The notes under the pieces: model-generated
Told to the model about the DNA's origin: nothing
The model's input: only the letters and a program-made list of their open reading frames with translations
Database searches by the model: none
Shown: in pieces, positions 44,001-57,305 of the stretch
Layout: every line of letters starts with the position of its first letter
How positions within the stretch are numbered: the stretch's first letter is position 1
Program-made: the position numbers and the translations under genes
DNA from: Prinia subflava
Lineage: Eukaryota > Chordata > Aves > Passeriformes > Cisticolidae
Assembly (NCBI RefSeq): GCF_021018805.1
Contig: NC_086259.1
Coordinates: forward strand, 11,393,501-11,457,500
Direction of reading: 5' to 3'
DNA: 64,000 bases

Positions 44001-46300
44001 AAAGTCCCTCAATCACCTTCAGTCCTTTCTGAAATATAAATATTCCACTGTGCTCCTGGAAGAAAGCAGTTCTGTTCCAAGAACTCTGTTTCCTAAAAGT
44101 TTCATATTGCCTCCACCATATGGCTGTCACTTTTAGGTCAGTAGGAGTAGGTGAATCTTCAATTCCAGCCAACAGTTTGCATTAATCTTTTCCTTTCCTG
44201 TTTGCCAAGTGAAGATTCATTATTTTATCAACTTCTACTTCTTTGCTAACATTCATGAAGCTGATAAATCAGTTGCAATCTGCTTTAACTGGTCCTTAAT
44301 GGCAACTGCAGACCAAGTCCTGAGGAGCAGGAGGGATATGAAGTCTTCACAGTTATGGCTCTCTTAGCTTATGTGTTAGGACGGAAAAAATATCTGTCTC
44401 ACACAGGCAGTTTTTTCTGAGGCTCTTACAACTAATTATGCCAAGTCAGATTCACACAAGCAACAGCAAACTATGTAAGTGGCTGATTTTAACTGTACAT
44501 CAAGGAAACCATTCTTAATGTAATAGTCCCACTTCTAAACCCCACATGAAGTAAACTAAGCGCAGAGAATCTACATAACTGATTATATTAGATGGTCTAT
44601 CCTAGTCTCAAAGTACATCAGGTAGGAAATAGACACAATTTGTGTGATAAAATTATCAGCAAAATTTAATCTCTCATTCACACCCATGCACAGCTGCATC
44701 CTAGAAGTGGTCTGCACAGAAGCAAACAGAAGCAGCCAGGGATTATGGGGCAAAGCCTTGGCCATGAGGTGCAGCTGCAGCTTGTTGTGTCCACCAGAGA
44801 AACCCCAGGCACTCAGGAGGCACTGGATCTTGCTGTTGAAAGAATAACCACTGTATACTGCAGGTTAGAGCACCCCAGCTCCATCCACAGTGCCTGAATT
44901 TATCATCATGCAACACCATAAGATCAGTCACAGAGTCTACTCCTCACTACATATCTGGTATAACATCCCCACAAGTCCTGCCACAGGAAGACCAAAGCCC
45001 TCTGATTTAATGCTCAGAATGCATGCACAGCACCCTGCTGTTCTGAGCAAGTCTCTTTACCTTACCTTTGTGTTATCAACTCTACTTTTAGAGTGGCTTT
45101 CAGAGCCAGAAAAGCTGAAAGCTGTGCCTTGCATAGATGGCAACATTCAGATCTCTCTTGTAGCTTTGCCCCTGTAGAGCAGCTAAACTGACCAAGCAAG
45201 TCCTTCATACACTGTGTGGAGCTCACCTCTGTGCAATGGGAATTAATGGTAAAGAGGCCTTATGTCAAAAATTGAATATATTTCTTCTCAACATACCACG
45301 TCTCTATTCCTCTTTAAGTTACTAAATCTATTTTCCATACTGAGCTCAAGCCCGTTGCAAGGAATCCTTTCTTAAAGTTTAACCCTTCATTCCTGTGTCT
45401 GGAAAAAATGCTTTTTTCTATGACTGCTCCAGTTCAATCTCATCTCTCCTTTATTCAGTCTAGTTTCCCCTTTGACCCATGTTCTGTCTGTCATCTCAGT
45501 TTCTCTCTGCATACAGAAAATATCCTGGTATGGAGGTTCTGCTCTTCAGGTATGTCCATGGAGGGGGTGCTGTCCCCATGAGCATCCCTTTGCAGCTCTG
45601 GGGAAGGGGGCACAGTAAGAACACCCTCTGCCAACATCCTGTGAGCCAACCCCCCCAAAATGTGCCACTGACTCTCAGATTTGTCTCCTGGGCTTTGCCC
45701 TAAACTCAGTCTCCCAGTTTAAGGATAAAACTTATCACTCAAAGAAATTAATCTACTACTCTAACCTAACTTTTCCTTGATTGGGTTGAAAGGTTAAGTG
45801 GAAACTGAGCAGGAGGTTAACCTGAGAGACTTACTATGTACTGAAAGGTACCTATTATATTTAATTTTAGATGTCATGTAAGAGAGACTTTGCATTCGCT
45901 GAAGCCACCTCCTTCCTCCTCTGTGCTGTCAGCCCATATCCTGAGCAGTCCAGTAATGGTTTAGCCAAAACACAGTCTTTAAAACGCAAGACATATTTTT
46001 TATGGATACTCCACTTTCCATTTTGAAATGACAATATAAACCTCTTTCATGTAGCTGAAACATACCCTTTAGTCTCTATACTTAACTCACCCAAATTATA
46101 CCTGAATGCTTGCAAAGAACTTCAGGAAGAATATTGGTCTATTCCAAGCCTTGAAGGAAATAAATATTGTGAAACATGTTTTTCATTCCCTTTGTTCTGA
46201 AGTTTTATGGCTAAGTGCTGTGCTGGTAACAGAGGTTTATCAGGAATGCCTGACTTGTCCAGATCTTGAACTCTAATAAAATAATTCAACAGAGCAAGAA
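44001..46300. other. Gene-desert DNA, nothing distinct
   Basis: AT-rich to mixed sequence without a gene. Open frames are short and overlapping. No repeat family was recognised with confidence. Confidence 0.45.
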
Positions 46301-46371
46301 AAAAAAGGGGAAGAAAGGGATAGGGAAAAAAAAAAAAAAAAAACAAAAAAAACAAAAAAAAAAAACAAGCC
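46300..46371. repeat. A-rich simple repeat
   Basis: An A-rich tract with GGGA interruptions on the left and single C interruptions in long A runs (46327-46367). It may be the decayed tail of a retrosequence or simple slippage; no source element was recognised next to it. Confidence 0.7.
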
Positions 46372-49300
46372 AACTACAATATCCAGAAAGTCTAATTGTT
46401 ACTTGTAACATACGGTCAGTGTTTCCATCACAGCTGTAATAAAAAAAGCTGATGTTGAGCTGGTAACATCTGCTGTGTATCCCATGATTTCTATATTCCT
46501 GTTCACACTAGCTAAGGCTCTGGCCTTAATTATTTAGGCTTGGATCCTACTGGTTTTGGTTTGGGTTTTTTTTCTCTGAAGACAGATGCTCTTATTGAAA
46601 AATACATCTTGCAGAGTTGATTGACATGGACAAATAAAGTCCCTAAGACTGCTACTACAGAACATGGTCCTTGGCTCCTATTCTACAAAATACACAGAAA
46701 GAGGTCATTTGCAGATGAAATTCAGTAGGTTATTTCTGATAATATGATAGTAAGTAATTAATTAGAATGCTTTGCAACAAAATCTAGAGTGATGGAAGTC
46801 TACTGCAACCTGGAGCTTTATTTAGAGAACACCCTGTTAGTGGCCAAGCGTGTCAACCTCCCTGCAAGCTCCACTGGCAGGAGTGTTCCCAAAGGACACA
46901 GTACTCACTTCTGAAATCTCAGCATAAGAGAGGCAGGAATAATTTTAAAGCAGCTCAAGAAAAAATACTGCAGGAAACAAGGCTGCACATAAATAAATAT
47001 TTAGCATAAGCAGATTCAATTGCAGTAATAAAATTAACTAAACTGAAAAGTGAACTCCCAAGATCATGTGTGTGGAAAGAAAAATGCCATGCCTTGAACA
47101 CCTAATGCATCTCTCTCTTTTTCTTGTTGTCAGGAAGTAGCTAACCATTAGGAGTGTTCATCAAGCCTGTCTGGTTACAGGTATCCTACCTGAAAAGGTG
47201 CTGGCCCCATCCTCCATCTGCTCACCACTTCCCTCTGCTCAAAGTTGCTCTCCCTTCTCATCTGCCTGCTCAGCTGCTCATATAATTGCTCCTCACCTCA
47301 TTTCAGCCACAAGGAAGCACATTAATAAGGACCAAGTACTGGCACTCTCAAAGTAACCTGCTTTACTCCAACTGAAGGAGGTCCAGGCAGAAGACAAAAT
47401 CTTAGAGGTGACAAGAACTTGGGGAGGGGTGAGGGAGCACGCATAGGACAGCAGCTAAAGACCATGTGTTCACACAGTGATTAGAAACAAAGACATATAT
47501 AGCTTTGGGTACATTAACAAAGATCTCCCATTGTTCTTAGCAGAGCAGAAATGAGAGTGAATATATGGGTCACTGAACACTGTAAGACTGTTTACATATG
47601 GTAATTTGGAAAATGTATCAAGCCTGGGTACCTATCTTAAAATGAAACAAAACGGTATCTTTGCCATCCCTAACTGTTACTGTTACTGGAACAATGTCTT
47701 TCAATGTATCCATTCTGCAAGTAATTCTGCATCCTCCTCTGAATTTCTAAATTGGTTGAAGTGAATGATGCCAGCAGAACACCAGCCAAGAGTGCTACAC
47801 GTCATAAGGTTGCTATATCATAAAAATAACATTCAGTGGGGATAGATTGTGAAACCTAAATTTACAGCTGGGCTGTGTTTTGGTTAATGTAACACTCTTA
47901 AATCTGAAAAACTGCTCAAATAAAAACAATATGGATTTTTTAATTTATTTATTCCAAGTGTAAGCATTCAGTTGCTGAGGAAGCTGATCTGAAAAACTCC
48001 AAGTAATAAGAATATATTCTTCTGAGATGCTACTGATGTATCACAAATTGGTTTAGAAACCTGCTACCTTTTATATTGTATGAGATATCCAGGGCATTTT
48101 ATGAACATACCTCTAAGAAACTTGGCAGAGGCTTTAAGAAGCAAACAGAATGTCACTTGGAAAACATTAATGACCTTTATAACATCTGATGTTTGATCTC
48201 AAGATAAACTTTGGGCAGCATCCACCCTTCAACTCTTCCAGTGCTGCCAGGAGAAGACAGGGAGGGTTTTGCAGGTGGGGGTGCCAGGTGGTGCAGTGCA
48301 CTCAGGGAGAAGAAGGGCTGGCCTGCACCCACCATACTCCCTGTGCTAAGCCTTCAACAGCTGAGCAGGTTGGGCTGGGTGCACAAACCAAGGCTGCTGG
48401 GACTGTGCTGTGACGGCTGCAGCAACCAAGGTGTCTCCTGCTGGGTATGGCCACGAGCCTGACCACGTCTGACCTGGTGCAGTTTAACTCCAGGAAAGAA
48501 ATGACAGTGTCTCCTTCTTGCCTGAAGCTATATTTCATGGGAATCGACCTTACAAACCCCATTCTGCATCTTTCACAAGGCGTAGACATGGAAAAGAAAA
48601 CTTCAGCTGTGTAGAAAAGTCTAGAGACCCTATGGGAAAAAACCCAAAACTTGGGAGACCACTCTGTACCTCTGACTCAGGTGTGTTGGAGCTAGACCAG
48701 TATTTAAAAAGTTTGATAGTTGCAGCTTCTTTGTCACTTTCTGGCATCCAAAGCCCATGTACAAACAAGAAATCTGTCATAATGAATAAATTTTAGGTGG
48801 AATAAATGAATGAATAAACAAATGAATGAATCTTAAATATTATGTGGTTCAGGCTGGCTCTTCACCCTCCAAGGCCAATGATCTGCTAGTGATCAATGAT
48901 CAATGATCTGTGAGCTACACAAGTACTGTTCCAACTCCCAAGTTCCACCATGCAATATCTCTTCAGAGCTGTCCTACAGAAAGAGGGGAAATGCTAGTGA
49001 AATTAGGTGGAAGCCACATGTTCATTGCTTTTTTGCAACTCTTCTCCCAAGGATTTCAGTTCTCACTGTGAAGGAGGAATCTTCCCCATACAATCAGATG
49101 TACCATTCACAATAGGTAATTTTCCCCTTAGCTCATTACTCAAAGGCCTGTGTGCTGTCTCACATGCCTGATGCTCCTCTGCATCAGGCAGCTCAGGAGC
49201 TGCCTCTGACACCATGCACTGTCTCTCACAGCTTTTAGGAGGGCAGAAAAAATCCACCTAAACTAACCCAGCAGAAGCCACCCCCGAAATGCATATATAT

Positions 49301-52300
49301 TGGATTTCCAAAATGATCTTACAGAAGTACAGAGCTGGTTTAAAGCAAACCTGTTTTGTCTCTGCAAAGTTAATGAGTGGATAATAAGTCAGTGTATTTC
49401 CATTGCCACTTGGTGTCCCCAAACCTGTTAGCAGCTCACACAAGCTTGGCAGGACAGGTACAAGCTGCATAAATAAATGTGATTTGATGCTTATATTTTG
49501 TTTTGCCAAAAGCCTGTGCTGACACTAGCTAATCTCACCATGTGTGCCAGGCTTAGCCTACACTCCTGCAGAGGCTGCTAACTGCAAGAGTTACACAATG
49601 CCTTTGCACTGTTCCCAGGTCCACCAGGCCTCCAGAGGATGGGGAAATCCCGAAATGCCAGGAATGCCTGAGCTTTTGTGTTACAGGCCCAGATAGAAAG
49701 CTCAGTCCTTCAGCACTCCTTCCTCCTTGCCCATCCATACTGCCAACCTAGTTAAAGCAGTTTTATCATCTCTGATTAACCCTTAGGAGGTCTATGCATT
49801 TTATTACAGGGATGACTGTTAATCACAACTCCTAAGCTTCCCCTTTTCTCCCGTTTTCCAGGATCTGCATTTGCTCTCTGCACAGCCTCAAAACATTGCA
49901 GTGTCAGTGTCCTCAGAGCTCTGAAGAGCAGGCAGGCGTGCAGCAGGGCCAGAGCTCCCGCACTTAACAAGCATTTGGGCTCCAAATTCCATGACAAGCC
50001 TCACGTATCACACTTCCCTCAAGAATGTGAGCAGGCAAGTTGGCCAGACAGCTCTGGCATTTGCACATGGGTATGGCCTGATCAACAGCTGAGTGGAGCC
50101 AGAGAGACTCCTTCTGTCCATTACAACCAGTTGTAGAATGGGGGCCTGTGCAGCACAGATTTAGTGCCCTCTTTGCAGAGATCACCCCTGCTGGAGTTCA
50201 TCACCCTCAGTGACTAATGATGCATTCTGTAAAACACCACCCAGTGTGCATCTCGTCCTGGTGAGTCACTGAAGCTCCCCTGTCCCTCACTGATGTTCTC
50301 CTACCCCAAACCCCCCCCAAACCAGCTGGAGCTACCTGGTGTTTGACACAGGGAGGTATCAGCCAGCACTTTAGGCTCTCCCTTCTCCACTGACTTTCTA
50401 AAGGGCCACACTCTGCCTTCCATCTCTCATGAGACGTGCACCTCTATGTGTAAATGGAAGCACTAAATAGTAGCCATAAAGGCAAAGAGAGCAGGAAGGA
50501 AGATTTCCTTCTGGTGGGTTATTTTGTGTAGCTGGCAGGTTCACTCTTGTATTTTTCAGTCTGCCTTCACTTTGGTTCTAGGACTTCTTTCTCTCCTGCT
50601 CCTCCCGTACACACAGTGACAGAAAAGGCTTAAAGAATAATTTGTGACTGTAAATGATCAGGAAGCCTACAGGTAAGAAGCTTTTGTAAGTGGCTGGATT
50701 GTAAATTGACTGTGCTCTTTGAATACAGTAAACTGCAAAACAAAATCACAGGTGCTGTAAGAGCCTATAGATTTTTTTCTATAAGGCCATATTAATATTT
50801 TATACCACTGTCATCTCTGAGCCCTCTTGTCTGATTTGTTATCTTGCACAATCTGGAAGGAGTAGCTTGGCAATAAGGCAGATCAGTGGGGGCAATGTGG
50901 AACAGCACTTCAGCAAGAGGTGTTGCACTCATGATGCAAATGAGTCTCTTGACCTTGAGCTTCCCCAAGTGAGTGGTGTCACTGAGCAGGATCCTGACAG
51001 GGTAACACCACACACACGGCAGGGCTGGGACGTGGCTGAGCAGAAATCACCCTTCCTATACATTCTTTAAGCACAGAAGCCTATCTTATAATTACTAAGC
51101 ATATAGCATTTTTAAGGCAGCCCTGGCTCCAAAATATGTTATTCTGAGATAACACAATATGACTCAACACAGCAGCATGAGACAGAGGTGACATGTGCAG
51201 GTAAGTTGTCAAAACAAGTGACAGATGGAGAGGTGCTTAAAAACATTCAAGATATTTGCTTCTTAGCTTTTCCCCAACATGCATCTCCCACACAGTTTTA
51301 AAAATTTACCTTGAAGTGCCTCTACATAATCTAATGTGATGAAAGAGAGAGAACAGGAGTGAAAGAACGAATTGCAGAGTTGTTACAGATAATATGCGAC
51401 ATATAGCAGATACCAGCACACAGCAAATAGCCCTGTTTGCTGACAACCTATATTGCTTTGGAATAGTTTGGCACAAATTGCCTATACGTGTATGATGTGT
51501 ATTTTCTCCTTTTTCTTGCAGCTCTAGTGATTTGAAAGGCAAAATCCTCAGTGATCAAGGAAAATGAAATAAATCAGTTCATTACAACAGGGTGAGATTT
51601 AGCACAAAGTGCATGTTTTCTTGTAGGACACGCTGTTCTTCTGCCCTATAAAAGGAAGTGACATAACACCCTGTTTATCTGATTGACATGATTTTGATAT
51701 ATATATATGTATTTCATGAATACTGTGCTACACTATTCCATTACTAATACACACATCATAAGGATGCTTTTCTGCATTTCTTCATATCTGGAAAATAAAT
51801 ACTTTGAAATGGGATGTAACTTCACCCAGATCTGTTAGCTGCTGTAATAGACCATTATTTGTTCTGCAGAAGCCCCTGATATTGTAACAAAATCCATCCA
51901 GAGAGGAGTTCACCTGTCATCAGGGGAGCAATTACCACAGGATCAAGACCCCAGGCAGTCCAAAATACTTAGGTTAGAGAAATTCAAAGGGTTTAGCTGA
52001 AGCTCTGTTTCATCATGGATTTGTTTTATTTATTACTTTATTTATAACTATTAAAAGAAGATAACCAGCTCAGGACATTTATGCATTTCACCACAGATCT
52101 CCTGCAGTTTTAAATTTGAAAGTGGGGATTGGGGAAGGTGGTATGTTCCTTTAAATAAGTCAGCAGCTCTTTCCTCACAATGTGCTGTATTTTGGGGATC
52201 TCAGTTACACACCATTAGCAGCTGCATTTATGCCATTTGAAGCCTGTTTGTATATGAAGAAAAAGCAGCAACAAAGATGACATCCTAACTTAGAGGCATG

Positions 52301-52499
52301 GCAAAATGGAAAGTCTATTCATTCAGGAGATGAAACACAAAAGCTGTAAGTTTAGTGAGCAAAAGAGTTTGGCTTTGTAAAGAAGTGTTGCACCTCAAGG
52401 AAACAGCACATCCTTGAAAATGAAAGAAACAAGAGCCAAAAAAGGGATCTCCATAAAGTCTGTGTGTTTGTCTCCAGGTGGATGTGTATCTGCTCATCC
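46372..52499. other. Gene-desert DNA, no gene seen
   Basis: About 6 kb of unique, mostly AT-rich sequence with open frames under 100 codons and none with a domain. A short imperfect (GAAT)n-like run lies at 48784-48835, and (TA)n at 51696-51712. Nothing more could be supported. Confidence 0.45.
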
Positions 52500-53135
52500 T
52501 CATGCCACCCCATCTAATTAAAACGCTCTGCAGCCATGCTAATGCAAAATAATGTAGGCAGAGTTTATGAGCTCACGCTCAATTTTATGCTGACCATGGC
52601 TTTCTGCACAGCACTGTGGCATCTGGCTGGCTTGATCATGGGATCCTGGAACCATGCAGTCATTCCCCCTTCAATGAGCAGTCAGAAAAGGCAAAATACT
52701 GTATGGTTTGATGAATCCCGTTTTAACCACCCCCCAGGCAGGATTTTGTAGGTTGTGAATAACTACCTGTTCCCAAAGCCACTGGCAATTGTTGTTGTCA
52801 GTGAACTCCTGCCACTAAAACCAGAAGCAATGGGGACAATGCTGCAATGTAATTTCTGGTATGTGGTTGAATTACAAACAAACATGGCAGAGACCCATGA
52901 GCATGCAATGGGCAAAATGGGGCAATGTCAGAGCAATTGCTGTGGGGTTGATATGATCCTGCTCCTTCATGGTTCCATGATAGAGCCTGTGACTGATGCA
53001 AATCCAGGAAGCAGGAAGGAAAAGGCCATTTGTGCAACATCTGCCAGACTCCCATATGGCAACTTCCAAACTCACTATTGCCTGATGACAGCATGCAGAT
53101 TAGGGCATCAGTGTGGCTTGAACTGGAACTGATCT
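52500..53135. other. Unexplained quasi-open segment, possible decayed coding or transposon DNA
   Basis: On the plus strand a single frame stays open from 52536 to 53132 with only one stop (TAG at 52749-52751), about 198 codons in DNA that is not GC-rich. The minus strand also has long partial frames here. The translated text matches no family I know. A short piece VWFDESRFN resembles the SDESRF region of Tc1-type transposases but has no supporting context. It could be a fossil exon, an old transposon or chance. Confidence 0.25.
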
Positions 53136-54254
53136 TTCACTGACTTTTGAATAACTTCATGGCATGGGGTAAGAGGGGTGTGAAATTCATCTTCACATCA
53201 CTGTTGGTCCCTTGCCCATAAAAGTTATTCCAAACTCAAGAGCCTTAAGGAAGGTGTTTTGAAAACACACATAAAGACTTTATTTATACAATCCACACTC
53301 AGCATAGTGCTAGATGCGTAATTCAGCTTTTTTGTAACTATGGATCCTTTTTGTGCATTGTATAAAGATATATGTCAAATCTCAGATAAGACTACCAGTA
53401 TCATTTTTTAAGCCTTGTAGCATTAAATCCTTAGCTCTCAAACAATTATTTCCATCTGTTCCACTCAGAGCACTCACAAGGGCAGGGATATGTTCACCAC
53501 TTCACTTAGGGAAACCAAAGAGCAGAAAGGTGACTGGGAAACCAAGTCCCCTGACTTCCACACCACGTCTACAAACCCATTCTTTTTATGGACAGTCTGA
53601 GGTACTGACCCCAGACACTGATAATGTAAAAGCTATTTACATCTCATGTTACATCTACACTTTTAGTACGACTGAGCAACCTGCAACACCCAACAGGGGC
53701 GTGCAAGGCTCGTCTGTCATCATGCACATTCCCCTCAATCTTTCATTTAAATTTCCCTTGCCTGGGAGATTGATAACTGGTGTTTGTGCTGCTCCCAGGG
53801 ACTAGAGTGGCACAGTGTTATGGCAGCCAGAGACAGGCAAGCTGGCTTGGCATCATTTGGTACTCAATGAAACTTTGTAAGTTGGAAAGTTTCATTTGAA
53901 CTAGAGCATAACTGAGTTTGTCTTCCTTTAAATAGAGGCTGATGGAGAGAGTGAATAGAGGGAGAAGTGGGGGAGGGAAAAAGACAAGAAAGAACCCACC
54001 TAGTCTGCAGACCTGACAGTCCTGTTGGGTTTTTTTTTCAGGAATCTCCTGTCAAGACTTGCTGACACATGAGTTCTGTTGAATCTTACAGTGGTGATTT
54101 AAAACATTGCTGCATCCCTTGCTTTCCCCCCCACTTCTGCTAAAGGTTATAGCCTACAAACCAGGATTGGCAGAAAAGAATATTTTCCTCTGTCTTGGCC
54201 ATTCCAGTTGAAATTCTGGCATATTAGTTAAAATATTTTGAAGCAAGTCAGAGA
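53136..54254. other. Non-coding DNA, nothing distinct
   Basis: Mixed sequence with a 150-codon plus frame (53353-53805) without a domain. No repeat or RNA gene was recognised. Confidence 0.4.
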
Positions 54255-54405
54255 AGGCTGGGACTGGAAGGACTGTGGAGGTCACCTAGTTCACACTTCT
54301 GCCTGTACATGGATCAACTGTTGTGTCCCACATGACAGATTTGTCTCACATTGTCTTAAACACCTGCAGTATTGGAGATACTGCAGCCTACACGATCCAT
54401 GAAGC
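54255..54405 (-). repeat. Ancient CR1-type LINE 3' fragment
   Basis: The plus strand holds 'gggactggaaggac', 'gtcacctagttcac', 'ggatcaactg', 'ttaaacacctgcag' and 'ttggagatactgcagcc', in the same order as the antisense 3' end of old amniote CR1 elements (rapidly recognised from the 'aaaaacctccagtgatgg' region). It is highly diverged and short. It is older than the copy at 34.5 kb. Confidence 0.5.
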
Positions 54406-56035
54406 TAATGAAAATACTGAGAAAAGTACAGGCCTGCAGAAGGCTTCCACAAACATCCACTATTTTTTTTTTTTGCTAGCAACTATAGCCTTCCAACATT
54501 TTTCTGCCAATTTTCTAGATTTCAGATGCAAATAGCTTGTGAGATGATGTCAAAAGCATTCATAAAACACTTCAGGCCTAGTCCTCTTGAGAAAGACACC
54601 GTATTTGCTATGCTGTAGCCCTGTGACATGATCTTCATTCCCAGAAGCCCTGTGACTACTCTTGTTCCTTACAGGAACTACAAGGAAATTTCTTAGGGCA
54701 CTGATGTCCCAGCTGCATCACATTTTCTGCATTGCTCTGTCTAACTGCATCCCATTCCACTTACAAATCATAAATCATTGATCTTAAGGTTATTTTCCCT
54801 CCTTTTCCCAGTGTTTGAAATGAAACGTTTGTGATTTAGCTAAACTGCGTCTTTACTGTCCTTCCTCTCTTTTGTTTGCACAGGAACTCCACACTTGTGC
54901 TCTTAATACTGTTCTTGAAGGAGCTCCTGGATCTGTTTGACTTTTTGGTTGGACAAGATTTCATGGCCACATTGATAGTCACCTTCCTAAAACTTAACTT
55001 TAAGGCTACATGAAGGAAAGACAGTTCCTGTCCTTCGGCTACAACCCATGTACCTGTTCTATTCCATGTCTTACACACAGAAAAAGTTACAGCATATTTC
55101 AGTACCTGCCTAAACCATCTGCTTCCTTTATTTTCCAGTGACTGGCTAGGTGTCTTACTTCTCTGTTTGTGCTCTAGAGGTATTAATTGGTTGCTCACAT
55201 AGAACCTTGTATCCTGGATCTTCCTGGTTGCCATTGCAAGCTCACATGGTGACTGCATTCAGATTATTTTCACCCTGGTAATTTTTCCAGGTCTCTCACT
55301 CTTTCTCTATCTGGCCCTGGGAGCAGCTGTGCACATCCTTGGGACCCACCACATCCCGTGTCCCCGTGCTCCTGCCAACACATGCTCCCCCTTGCCAGCT
55401 CTCTGGGGAAGCTGGAGCAGCCACAAGCCACTGGGGCTTGCAGGCATGGAGGAGTGAGCCAGGGGACTCACACCCCCTGCTCTGTAAAAAACACAGAGCT
55501 CTTTGAAATTAAACCTTCCTTGACAGAATTTGGGCTAAATTACAGGAGTGAGAGGTTGACAAGAGCCGGGTTCCCCTGCAGCACTTTGTGCCTGTGTTTC
55601 TAAGGCCCCTGGAGAAAGCAGGGGACAGGTGGGTGGGGACTGGCAGAGCTGGGTGTGCCCCTGTCCAGGGACACGTCCCTCCTGTGTGAGACACCTCCTC
55701 AATCCTGTACTCAGCCCCCTGCCCTCCAGAGGTGTCTGTTTGGGGTCACACCGGTACCTTCCACTGCCTCCATAAGGCCTTTAACTGCCACATCCTCACC
55801 CCGGGGTGACTTTCCACCTAATATTCAGACAGTCCATGGTTATTTCCCAGGCTCTGGGAGCTGCTCAGGTGATTGCTGGGTATTTTGTGTGCTGCCACAT
55901 TGCAGGTTTTCATTAAATGCCAAACAGAATTTGGCTTCCCTGGGAGATGAACTAAAATGATCTCTAGAAGTATTGGTATGCACAACAAAACTTTTACATC
56001 ACCACTACCAAAGCAGAATATTTCTGTTCCTATTA
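54406..56035. other. Gene-desert DNA with a GC-richer patch
   Basis: Mixed sequence. A GC-richer patch at 55300-55870 has short overlapping frames. A 140-codon minus frame (54836-55258) shows no domain. No gene was recognised. Confidence 0.4.
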
Positions 56036-56760
56036 TTTCAAGTTGAATAATTTAATGCTCACCCTTTTTAAATTTACCACTTTTAAATTAAAAACTCATT
56101 AAAATATTTCAATAACAGTTAATATTAGCATAGCAATAAGACATACCAAGTGGGCATTACCAGGAGATAATTGACCTGATCTGTAAATTGGTGCCCTTGG
56201 CTTTACCTCTGGATGTCAATCAATTAAAGCAGTCAATCATCCCCGAGTAGTGCCTGCCTCAGCATGTCTTATTGCTTAATCATATAACTGTTGAGCTAAT
56301 ACCATTCATATTTCTGGACAAAAAATTCCACTAGGAATTCCCATTTGTTATCACATCAAAATTAACAAGATCTTGAAATGCATATTATTCAGAGGATAAT
56401 ACTCTGCTAAATGGAAAATATAAAAATATATTTCCCCTTCTTTTTTTTCCCTTTTTTTAAAGCCTGCCGTTGTTAATTAACCATTCTTTAGGGTGATCAA
56501 GTAATTGAGATACAGGTTTTAGATCAGGTTCACAGGGAGTATGTGGTCAAGTTAATGAGTCATGAAGAGACTAAAATGTCACTGTATAGAAAACGGACTT
56601 GTGCTCAGCTGATATTAATTGCAGTGGCACCGGTGAAGTCAATAGCTCTATGCCCATTTACTGCAGGTGAAGATCAGGCCTTATGTTTACAAGAGTGTGG
56701 AATTTGGTGAATGACATTTAATCTTCTATATAATGAAATTTAGTACGTGTAATTTTTTTA
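56036..56760. promoter_or_regulatory. Candidate conserved non-coding element with a 13-bp inverted repeat
   Basis: AT-rich, repeat-free sequence full of developmental-enhancer-like words: 'ctggatgtcaatcaatt', 'gcagtcaatcatccc', 'cgttgttaattaacc' and 'gtgatcaagtaattg'. AGCAATAAGACAT at 56132-56144 recurs inverted as ATGTCTTATTGCT at 56264-56276. The right end overlaps an old interspersed-repeat fragment. Confidence 0.4.
56612..56682. repeat. Fragment of an ancient amniote interspersed repeat
   Basis: The order 'cagctgatattaattgcag', 'ggtgaagtcaatagctc', 'tatgcccatttact', 'ggtgaagatcaggcc' follows the self-complementary 'tgaagtcaatggagctatgcc / ctgaggatctggcc' core common in turtle and crocodile repeats. 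The match is partial and from memory. Confidence 0.4.
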
Positions 56761-57079
56761 ACTCTTCAGATTCTGCCTAAAAACCTTTCCTTGCATGAAG
56801 TGTTCTACTTAAGCTAATGACTTGGCAAAATGTCACATGAATAGAGAATTAAATGGATCTGCCTGTGCCAGTTAAAGCTAACAGATTCAGACCCTTTGTG
56901 AGTTGAAAGTTGACTATATATATTAGAAAACTTCTTGCCTTCAGGACAGCCATGCAAGCAAATGGAGAACAGGACCTCAGTCCTGCACATGTTTATTCAT
57001 GCATATTGTTTACAGGAAGGGGCTAGTGAGTGTCGAGCTAACATACATAAACATAACCAGGATGAGGGCCTAGCTTCCT

Positions 57080-57305
57080 CTTTAAATTCAGAGATGTAAA
57101 TGAGTCTCATTTTGAACATTAAATAGGGTGTTAATCAAATAGGCTTGATCATTATTGAAGTGCTGAAAAGCTATCATTTTGAAAGGAAGCATCTTGGTAT
57201 TTTTTCCATAATGAAGCAGCAGACACAACATTATTAATGATAACTGTGTCTGGATTGTGCATTCAACCAAGATAAGAGTCAACATGTTTGGTAACATCAA
57301 AGAAA
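57080..57305. promoter_or_regulatory. Candidate conserved non-coding element
   Basis: Repeat-free sequence with 'gggtgttaatcaaatagg', 'cttgatcattattg' and 'acaacattattaatgata'. It has enhancer-like texture only. Confidence 0.25.

Noticed and set aside
45260..45480. Possible old CR1 fragment
   Set aside because: A few words resemble CR1 3' ends, but their order and spacing do not hold up.
52650..52745. Tc1-like transposase motif VWFDESRFN
   Set aside because: As a firm call it is rejected: only nine residues resemble the family, and no further catalytic motifs or inverted repeats were seen. It is kept only as a lead.
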